A stretch of 18,306 nucleotides of DNA from positions 1-18,306 of the forward strand of contig JADGJH010000460.1 of the NCBI GenBank assembly GCA_027596945.1. Direction: 5' to 3'. Under the pieces are notes generated by a model. It was not told the origin of the DNA. It did no database searches and saw nothing but the letters and a program-made list of their open reading frames with translations. The translations under genes were made by a program, and so were the position numbers. The stretch comes from Physocladia obscura. Taxonomy: Eukaryota; Chytridiomycota; Chytridiomycetes; Chytridiales; Chytriomycetaceae. Shown piece after piece: positions 1 through 7,242 of this stretch. Each line of letters opens with the position of its first letter. Within the stretch, counting starts at the first letter, position 1.

Positions 1-1420
1 TATTACTATGTCTGGAGAATAAACTTATCATTTCTTTATGTGTATTGGAATAAAATGATGTTAGGGTATATTTTGGGCTTTATCTCATGAACTCCACCAC
101 AGAGTAATGCAGATTTCAACAAGAGTGGTTGCCATTGCACACCAAGCAATGAAAAATTACTCAAAAGTTAAAATTTGAAACTCTCCTGTGATGGCATTCC
201 TGGCACAAACTAACTCATATAGAGATCTCCCTTTTGCTCTGCTGTTAAGCTGTGCAAAATTATACTGCATAAATGCCACAGAAGCTACAGTAATTGGAAG
301 ACTTCCATAGAAGGCTGATCTGCCTCAATAGGAAATACCTGAACAGTCCCAAAGATTCAATCAGCAGAAAATATATCTAAAACTGATGATCTTGTGGATT
401 ATAGTGATGAGGTGACAAATACATCAGAAGCAATTGTAAAGCTGAACCCTTAGTCACATGCAAAAAAGCAAAAAATCACATTGATTATTTTTTATTTTTT
501 TTATGCAGAATTTAATGCACAGACTTTTTATTATAGCCCTGTTACAAATCCGAGTGTCTTTACAAAAAGGAGTGAAAAATGATGTGTCAACCCTAACTGA
601 TTCAACAAAGATTGATATCCCAAAAGGAATCCAATCACTGGAAGAACTCAATGAATATTTAAAAAATGAATTAAGTGAATGGGATCCATCTACATTGGAG
701 CCAAATTTATATTATGTGGACATGCTGCAAGTAAAGTCTCTGACTTTTTTGAAAATTCACAACTTCAAGCAAAATGAATTTTTTTTTTATTGAGGTAAAA
801 CATTCTACTGCAGCAAAGAAAACATATTTTGTTATATGCTTGAAGAAGGAATTTTTTATTTTTTATTTTTTATTATTTTATTTTTTGGTTTTCCTAACAA
901 AAGTCATGAAATAGTAGGAAGCAAAAAAAAGTTGTCTTCTCCTGTTGAATCAATTGGAATAAAAGTTGAATCATCTGTTAATTCAACACACATACAGCTG
1001 AATTTGATGATTCAAAATTTAAACTTCAAAAAACTCAGTTTTTGTCTCCTTTTCTGGCAAATATCCAAAATACAACAAATTTCTTCAACCATCTACAACT
1101 GCAACCAATTCAATCAATTCAATTTCTTCAGTTATCCACCCATTAGTGGAAATCCCAAAAACAGTCCAATTTCATAGTTTTAAAAACACTTGCCCAATTA
1201 CAGGCTGACTGATGTTTTTTTCAAATAACACCATTGCCAAGTTACTGAAAAAATCAAATTTCCCAATTTCCCAACCTGGCAAAATATTGGATGCATGGGA
1301 TAAATATGATGAAGAGAGACAATACTTGTTGGATGCATTTCTTTCAGATAGTTTGGATCAAGTTCATACAGACATTGTAATCAAAAATACTGAAATTTTT
1401 GATTTTGATGATTATTAAGG
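1..1420 (+). pseudogene. Decayed multi-exon coding relic, family not recognised
   Basis: Protein-like sequence can be followed on the plus strand from the left edge to a TAA near 1418, but only by changing frame several times and reading through stops. A plausible intron at about 437-508 (GTAAAG...TATGCAG) joins the motif TDDLVDYSDE in frame to the next open stretch, which contains IPKGIQSLEELNEYL. A second donor-like GTAAAG lies at about 730, after YYVDMLQ. Later pieces (about 910-1000, 1003-1070, 1060-1200) sit in different frames. The last piece, with ILDAWDKYDEERQYLLDAF, follows an in-frame TGA at about 1207 and ends in an acidic tail. I do not recognise the family. The compositional quality of the pieces suggests a real former gene rather than chance open frames. 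It could instead be a live gene whose introns I resolved wrongly, but the frame changes at 1060 and the stop at 1207 argue against that. Confidence 0.4.
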
Positions 1421-1499
1421 TTTTGCTTTCAAATCTTACTTTTTTTAACATTGTTTATCACAGTTTAAAAAAATCAAATAAGATTCAAATGTTTTATTA

Positions 1500-2290
1500 T
1501 AGTTACTACATTCATGAATCAAATATAATTTACATGTGAAAAACAAAGAATGTGCTGACACTTCATGCTTCAAAAATTGTATTTTGTTGATCCATATGTA
1601 TTAGTAATTCTTTATTTCTTTGCAAATAATTCTTGATATAGTAAAAGCTCTGTTCAATCTGTACAGGAAATTTTTTTAATCATTAGAGTCGTGTGTTTTA
1701 TTTTGAAACTCACTGGATTTAAATCTGGTGAAAATGGTGAGAAAAAAATGAGATGAACTCCAGCATTATCACAAGCCACTTGAATTCAAGGATCTTTATG
1801 GATTTTTGTGTTGTCAAGAACTAAGACACTTTCATTTCCAGGAAACAGGTTCATTTGCATCAGCTATAAAAAGAAATATAGCAAATCCAATATAATTAAT
1901 CAAAAAACCTTTTACTAAATGTTCTTGAACCCATTCTAGATAATCATCTGCTTTGAGTGCACCATGTTTGATTGAGAAAGACAAAATCCTCTTAAAGTCA
2001 AAGCACTAACAATTGAATCCCCTTGTCCTCAGACAAAGGGACGAATATATTCTGCTCTAAGCCCAGCCCATGCATAACCCCAATGCTGTTCCATTGTTTT
2101 TCGATTTACATTGACTTTGTCAGCAAATACAAGTTGTTTAGAGTAAAATTGTCTGAATCTTTTGACACGTTTCAAAGCAAATTCACGTAAAGCATCTGGT
2201 GGGTAAGATCGCTGAACAAGTAATGAGAGCTAGGTAAAAGCGAGTAACGGATTTATCAAGAATGATTTCGTTCTAATAGACAAGTCAATA
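1500..2290 (-). pseudogene. Dead Tc1/mariner-like DDE transposase with two introns
   Basis: On the minus strand the DDE superfamily endonuclease signature can be read in order. The first catalytic Asp block is VFADKVNVNRKTMEQHWGYA (about 2060-2140). The second is SVLVLDNTKIHKDP (about 1797-1840). The third, SPDLNP joined across an intron to IEQSF, gives the catalytic Glu. Two spliceosomal-type introns are visible: 1864-1915 (GTAAAAGG...TTTATAG) and 1659-1713 (GTGAGTTT...CTGTACAG). Splicing both restores the family's reading frame at each junction. The gene is dead: there are in-frame stops after IRPFV, after KDP, after FEA and upstream near 2230, plus a one-base frame change near 1990 within the LTLRG/ILSFSIKHG stretch. 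I saw no terminal inverted repeats or target-site duplication, so the element ends are undefined. Assignment to the DDE_3/Tc1-mariner group rests on the DNxxxH and SPDLNPIE motifs and is secure; the exact subfamily is not. Confidence 0.88.
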
Positions 2291-2700
2291 AAGTCGATGT
2301 ATTCGTATACAGACTTTCAGCACAACAGTAATCTGAACAAAGTGCTGTTTGCAGCAAACACCCAGCTGTTCCAAATCTGGCCTTTACTTGCACAAATCGG
2401 CGCGCGAGCACCACCAAATGCTTTCTTCAACCAGTGAACCGCTTGCAGTCCGCGAGCGCATCTCGGAACCATACACAGTCTCACTTTACTTACGTGCACT
2501 CGAGCGGAAACCGTCGCATTGCACACACGTAAGCAGTTGGGCAACCCGCAAATCGGACATACTTTCTTCATCCCACGGCTTTTTAGTTCTTTGGAATATG
2601 GGCATGTTTGATCCTTGTAACACTCTCCTTGTTATCATATTTTTTGCTTTGATTTCTCTTTAGTTTAGGTCAAAAACAGCTAATATAATATGAAATAGCC
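2291..2700. other. Intergenic stretch, nothing firm
   Basis: A locally more GC-rich segment (about 2330-2560) between the transposase relic and the secreted-protein relic. Short open frames exist on both strands, but they lack domain signatures, partner exons or composition like the neighbouring genes. I see no RNA gene or repeat in it. Confidence 0.5.
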
Positions 2701-2704
2701 ACTG

Positions 2705-3249
2705 CTTTATAGTTTGATTTTTTGGCTCAGAAGAAGTCTAACTTGAATTATAGGACCAAAAACGCTCAAAAGAAAATTGAAAAAAAAATCAATTCCAAGC
2801 CAGAAAGGGTTTAAGTATGCATTTGTTTCGCAAGCCTCGCCACCGCAAATACCGGCAATATCAGCTGGCGTCCAAAAATCGATGTCGTTGGTAGTACATC
2901 CTTGAATATCGTCACAAACATCGTAGATGGTTTTAGTGATAGTTTTACCGTTTACAGCAATTTCAAGCTGACTCAATCACATTGGCGCGGCGACTTTCTC
3001 AAAGTTGTTAATTTGATTTGGTGTCATGTAGCTTGAAAAGAGTTGGATGCCAAGTTGCTGTGAGATTGCAATGATTGACGTCATGTCAGCAAGCATAGTA
3101 TATCCGGCTTTTCCACACATGAACGTGTCGGCATTGGTATATTCGCCGTTGCCAAATTTTGTGAATGTAGTAGGTTCCTGCCCCACCCTAACGAAGAAAG
3201 GAAATCTTTTTTTGTAAGTGTTTTTAATTCAGATAACAACAATAAGTAA

Positions 3250-3281
<32 letters not shown>

Positions 3282-3740
3282 AGAGCAATGACGGCTGGTG
3301 CGTCGAATGTTGGTAGAGTATTAGATGTTGACAATGCAGTAGTAGCTATGGTAGTAGTCACTGTTGTAGTAGGAGTGCTTGCAGTGGTAGTTATAAAAAC
3401 ACCAGTTGTTGTTTTTTTTGTTCTCATATGGCACTTCACTTTAGTGGTTGTCATAATACATGCGCCTGTGTTTGACCAGGAATTATCCGATCCTGGAGAG
3501 CACCCGGCCGTTTCCGTCAGTGAATTGACCCTATTAGCACTATTGTACGAAACCAGCGAATTTTTCGCGTAGTTTGCCGCTGCGTTTCATGCCGTGTAGC
3601 ATGGCGTTGGTGCTGGTGCTGTGTAGAGTGTCGTTGCAGTAATAAGCATTAAATATGCTTTGGTCGATTGAGCAAACGCTTTCCTTTGCATTCTTTTCGT
3701 TTTTAATTAATCTATGGTTTTTTTTTTGCAAGGGTCAAGG
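2705..3740 (-). pseudogene. Secreted Thr-rich protein relic, possible double-psi beta-barrel domain
   Basis: Read on the minus strand, the region gives a Cys-containing block (AGCSPGSDNSWSNTGACI, about 3445-3500), then a mucin-like linker made almost entirely of Thr with Ala, Ser and Pro (about 3224-3440), then a domain with GNGEYTNADTFMCGKAGYTM (about 3100-3150) and NGKTITKTIYDVCDD (about 2900-2955) followed by DIDFWTPADIAGICGG. A Gly-rich start with a conserved Cys, then NGKxIxxxIxDxC and a (N)DID.. segment, is what RlpA-like/expansin-like double-psi beta-barrel proteins show; I offer that family as likely but unproven. Lesions: TGA at 2977-2979 just where such proteins have a Cys, TGA at 3587-3589, and a frame mismatch across the apparent intron at about 3187-3240. 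The N-terminal signal peptide is not identifiable. Threonine-rich linkers are typical of secreted or wall-bound fungal proteins. It could be a functional gene if the stops are assembly errors. Confidence 0.5.
3250..3281. repeat. (GTT)n trinucleotide tract
   Basis: An imperfect run of GTT units, interrupted once by GAT, at the 3' end of the Thr-rich linker on the minus strand, where it encodes Thr/Asn-like codons. Probably a slippage-prone coding microsatellite that extended the linker. Confidence 0.8.
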
Positions 3741-4224
3741 CGGAAAATACTTGTTTTTTTTTTCATTTTTTTTTTCAATGCTTTGAAATTCACCCACTCT
3801 CAAGCAAGTTGCCCAGTCGAACAAGCCAGTGTCTAGATTCACAATTTTTCGAATTTTTTAGCTATAGTTTATTCGCCAGCTTTCTTTGTTTTTAACTCAG
3901 GCTCACAAATTGGTAAATTTTTTTGATGCCTGAAAACCTTGAACTAACTTGCTGGTTTGCTCTCTTAGAAGAAAGATGTTTTCAAAAAGGTTAAAATACG
4001 CAAATAAATTCAGTGCAAAATGGAGCTATTCCTACTTGGCACCAATATTATGTCATTCTCACAAGGCACTTTTCCCTTAACATTTTGCAGTATCCAAATA
4101 TTCGCGCCATTGGATACATCATACATTGTCTTTTTTTGAATACACACAATATATATTTTTTTTTTCTAACTTTGTTCCTTTGTATTATTATAACAAAGAA
4201 AAAGGAAAAAAAAAAAAATTACTA
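3741..4224. other. Intergenic, AT-rich; probable divergent promoter region
   Basis: Lies between the minus-strand secreted relic and the plus-strand membrane-protein gene. It contains several T homopolymers and an A-rich run immediately before the ATG at 4225. Short open frames at about 4013-4225 overlap each other and have no continuation across the first intron, so I treat them as chance. No RNA gene is visible. Confidence 0.5.
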
Positions 4225-5279
4225 ATGAGTCAAAGCCAAATTGTTTTCAACGCAAACCTCTACTCTGGCATAAATGAAGGCTGGAATAGCGTGAAAGTTT
4301 GTAAATTTATTTCACAAGCTGGATAAACATGGATACAATAATTTTATAGATTGTAGGAATGACAGCAATACCGTACTGCTGGGCAGTTTTACCAAAATCC
4401 CATTTATGGAACACGCTAATGATTGGAACATTATTCGATTACCTGCACGTGATCATGGTTTTTTCTGCCAATACAGTTTATCAATTGAATTTCACCGCAA
4501 ATGCAGACACAATTTGGCTTGTTCAAAGCTTATGTGCTGCCGCAGTGCGCGTTATTGAAATTGCGGTTTCTTGCTAATCTTTTTTTGTTTAAGAAACTGA
4601 CAGGAAATTATATATTTTCCCTCTTTTTCTTATAGTATAACGGGATTATTTTACGCACACTTCAGAAAAATAAAATTTTCATGTGGCAGTGGGTCTGGTT
4701 TGTACTGTGCAGTTGTGGAATTATTATTGGACGGGCATATGACAATTTATCAAATGCTACCGTTGCGCTTGGAAACTATGAGGTTCGCTTAGGAATGGCG
4801 ATTGTTTCCACATGCGGTGGTTGGTTTGGTTCTTATTGTTCATTTTTTGACGACCGATGTTTTCTTAATCAGACATATTTATATTCAATATAATTCAAAA
4901 AGTCCTGGCATCAATCCCAGTAATTCGCGTCTTGGTTCACAAGCTCATCGAAATAATCCAAGAAAAAGAATACATGAACACTGAATCTCTAGTCGGCCTG
5001 GTTCTTCGTCAATCAGCAACGCGTCTCATTTTCGTGAATCTAATTGACGTTGGCTTGATTTGCGAGTTTCTGCTACCAGCTGCAGTTGGAATGCCGTATG
5101 TGCGGTGGTTTTTCGATAATTGGGATAATTCGCGGTTGGCGTACTTTGCTTGCGATATTCTTTTGACCAATATGCTTGCATTGAAGGCGTCCTCGAAGAA
5201 TAGTATCTCAGTAAAGAGACAGGATGAGAATAATTCGCCATCTTCGCTAAAAGTTTCGTCGCGACTTGAAATCTCGTAA
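4225..5279 (+). CDS. Multipass (about 6-7 TM) membrane protein, unknown family
   Basis: Four exons: 4225-4296, 4350-4565, 4636-4816 and 4873-5279; introns run GTTTGTAAAT...TTTATAG, GTTTCTTG...CTTATAG and GTGGTTGG...TTAATCAG. Total 876 nt, 291 aa; an alternative third donor at 4829 would add four residues. The start follows an A-rich leader, and the reading frame stays open only if the introns are removed. Hydrophobic segments recur through most of the chain, for example LWNTLMIGTLFDYLHVIMVF, FMWQWVWFVLCSCGIIIG, IFIFNIIQKVLASIPVIRVL and IFVNLIDVGLICEFLL, separated by short polar loops, with a Ser/Asn/Lys-rich cytosolic-looking tail. This resembles a seven-helix topology, but I see no rhodopsin lysine, DRY or other diagnostic motif, so no function is assigned. 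It sits between two broken secreted-protein genes and is itself undamaged. A small transporter-like or orphan receptor-like protein are both possible. Confidence 0.75.
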
Positions 5280-5498
5280 TTGAAATCGAATACAATCGTT
5301 TTTTCCGCGAGTCAGAACAATTCATGCTACCAATTGTCTCAATTACCACAATTTATTTTTTTTAACGGGCAGAACTTCATGTTGCGAAAATAAATAAAAT
5401 AAAATAATGATATATTAGAAAATCTTTCAAATAGGTAGAGCTAAAACCGAATTTATTTCTTAAGGTTGCCGGACACAGCATCAAAATCACACACAATT

Positions 5499-6402
5499 TT
5501 ATTTAGAAACACAAGCATTAACGGCATTAGACCAAAGATTTTGAACGACCTGAGTAACGCCATCGCGTTCAACAATCGTACTCTGGTATTGATTACAAAT
5601 ATCTGCAATCTCGCCAATATCATTATTGTACCACCCAAGAGGAATGCTGTAGTCTGCAACTCCCGGATCAGTCATGGCTTCAGCAAGTTAATGACTTGCC
5701 GTTGAGAACAAATTGTTGACGGTTTTGGCATCGGTTCTGCATCTACTACCGCAAAGCCTCCTTGATCTGGCACAATACCGTCGAAGAGATATTTCTGGCC
5801 ATTGTTGTTGACGATGCTGGTGATATCAATTGTAATGTGGTACGCGCGAAAATCAATACAAGAGGCTTGTCCGCCGATGGTAATGCTGTATCCAGACGGA
5901 AATGAACAGGAAAATACGTGTGTAAAATCGGAACAATTTTTTTTGTTGCAACAAGAGATTTCAGGAGGGTTTGAAGGGCGGTATCATCAAATTATGATGG
6001 GTTTGTAGCGTTGATGGCCGGAATTGTGATGGCTGTGCTTGCACCGGTTCCGTTCGCCAGCGTTCATGGGTATTTGGCTTCATTGCATTGGGCCAGCACA
6101 CCCATGCTGAACCGGTAACTCCCCTGTAGAAACGGATAATATTTATTTGGAGCATATGTTGGCGCGTACTTGTACCAAAGTGGTTGAACAACCACGTTGG
6201 GAATCACGGGACCACTGTAGTAGGTCAACGTACTGTTGATTACGGCTTGGTCGAAAATATTGATACTGGCTTTCGATGCAACGTTCTTCAGTTGAATGTT
6301 AGCATTGAAGCGAGTAAACGTTGTGCCTCTGGCGACTGGTGCAGCAAGAGCAAATACAAAAAGCATATTGCTTTTTAGGGTTTTCAAATGAAAGCCTCTC
6401 AA
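5499..6402 (-). pseudogene. Exordium/PHI-1-like secreted protein, broken
   Basis: The minus strand carries recognisable blocks of the fungal branch of the phosphate-induced-protein-1/exordium family. These are an N-terminal hydrophobic signal segment (NMLFVFALAAPVARG), the domain opening LTYYSGPVIPNVVVQPLWY, then TYFPVHF/PSGYSITIGGQASC, then KYLFDGIVPDQGG, then the SHELxEAxTDP block (here ASH-stop-LAEAMTDPGV), then LGWYNNDIGEIADICNQY and the terminal QNLWSNAVNACVSK. Lesions: TGA at about 6062-6064 after NEAKYP, TAA at about 6005 before FDDTAL, a one-base frame change between FPVHF and PSGYS (about 5895-5905), a second frame change between DAEP and NNLFS (about 5720), and TAA in place of the Glu of SHE (about 5688). 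The family is extracellular, wall-associated, and of poorly known biochemistry. Five independent lesions make a live gene unlikely; sequencing error would have to explain all of them. Confidence 0.88.
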
Positions 6403-6808
6403 TTTCTTGTGATGGATTTTGAGAGATGTAAATCAGAGAGAATTTTGCCGAAAATTTTTATCACATACAATCATAAACAGAGATTGCAATATGTTGCCGT
6501 ACTGCATGCCCTACCGATTATATTTTGAAGGAAAGTGTGAAACATCTTTTGTTTTGATTTTGGCAAATTTATAAAATTTTCTTGTTTATTTTCAAAGCCA
6601 AGTTCACTTTTCCAGACGCAGGGTAATATTTCTTTACAATAAATGGCTACAGTTTGAACACAGATTTTTACAGTTCAGTGTAGACTAGCAGTGTAATTGC
6701 TGCAATACACACATTTTTTTCAAAATTTCGATTTTCAAATTTGTCCCAAAAGCGACAAATCACCTTGACCTGACAGCATTTTTCTATCAAACTTGAAACC
6801 AGATGTTT

Positions 6809-6849
6809 GTCCGCCCTTCTCCTTCGGGAGTTGCGGCGTGACACATATG

Positions 6850-6880
<31 letters not shown>

Positions 6881-6946
6881 GGCTCCCTGTGCAAGGATGA
6901 CACGCTTAACTTGAGTGGATGCCGGTTCGCCGGTTAAATTTTTTTT
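6809..6946 (+). ncRNA. U6: U6 spliceosomal snRNA
   Basis: The universal U6 core is present: CACATATG-AAAATTGGAAC, then ACAGAGA at 6864-6870 (5' splice-site recognition and catalytic element), the AGC triad at 6876-6878, and the internal stem-loop region with GCAAGGATGACACGC. The RNA is transcribed by Pol III and ends in eight T at 6939-6946. A 5' hairpin occupies 6811-6836 (CCGC/GCGG lower stem, internal loop, CTCC/GGAG upper stem, TTCG loop), so the transcript probably starts at G6809. A 3' hairpin (CCGG-TTCG-CCGG, 6922-6933) sits just before the T run. The internal stem-loop strand reads GGCTCCCTGTGCAAGG, one base longer than the human GGCCCCTGCGCAAGG. The short open frame on the other strand here is a shadow. 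The boundary at the 5' end is uncertain by a few bases. Confidence 0.96.
6922..6946 (+). terminator. UUCG-capped hairpin plus T8 Pol III terminator
   Basis: A perfect 4-bp CCGG stem closed by a TTCG tetraloop, followed by TTAAA and eight consecutive T. The T run alone is a sufficient Pol III stop; the hairpin is extra structure at the RNA 3' end. The GGTTCG inside it also matches the start of a Pol III B-box (GGTTCGANTCC), though the later positions do not fit. Confidence 0.75.
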
Positions 6947-7242
6947 AACATCTTCCTATTAAAAACAGAGTGAATGATTATTGAAATTCTATAGATCTTG
7001 TTGTTTCTGCAAATCTTTATATACGCAAGAGTTATTTGTTGCTGTTACTGACACAGTTTAAACACTTAAAATGATTCAAAAAATAAATCTTGTGGAAAAG
7101 CAAATATAGGATGAATGCGTTATTTGCCACAAGTGTTAGATTTCAAATTCATTTTTTCCCTATAGCGTTTGGTTAAACTGATGGCCACGTTTTTTTGTTT
7201 TTTTTTTTTTGGTTTTTTTTTTTTTTTTCAGTCATCAACTGA
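6947..7242. promoter_or_regulatory. U6-TFIIIC gene spacer with acceptor-like tract before the start codon
   Basis: AT-rich spacer. At 7191-7231 a very long T tract ends in TTTCAG, a strong 3' splice-site signature, only 11 bases before the TFIIIC start ATG at 7243. This suggests an intron in the 5' untranslated region. The codon directly before the ATG is TGA, so coding sequence cannot extend upstream in that frame without a splice. No other gene is visible. Confidence 0.5.

Noticed and set aside
2317..2571. Minus-strand open frame with CPICGLPNC
   Set aside because: The CxxC pair looks zinc-ribbon-like, but there is no second pair, no continuation by splicing and no similarity in the rest. 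Chance is more likely.
3288..3572. Plus-strand Val-rich open frame
   Set aside because: It is the complement of the Thr-rich linker: ACN codons read backward give GTN-like Val codons. It has no start context or partner exons.
4013..4225. Short plus-strand frames upstream of the membrane protein
   Set aside because: Homopolymer-rich and ending before or at the real start. They cannot be spliced in frame to exon 1 convincingly.
6668..6880. Minus-strand open frame across the U6 gene
   Set aside because: It overlaps the conserved U6 core, which fully explains the sequence.
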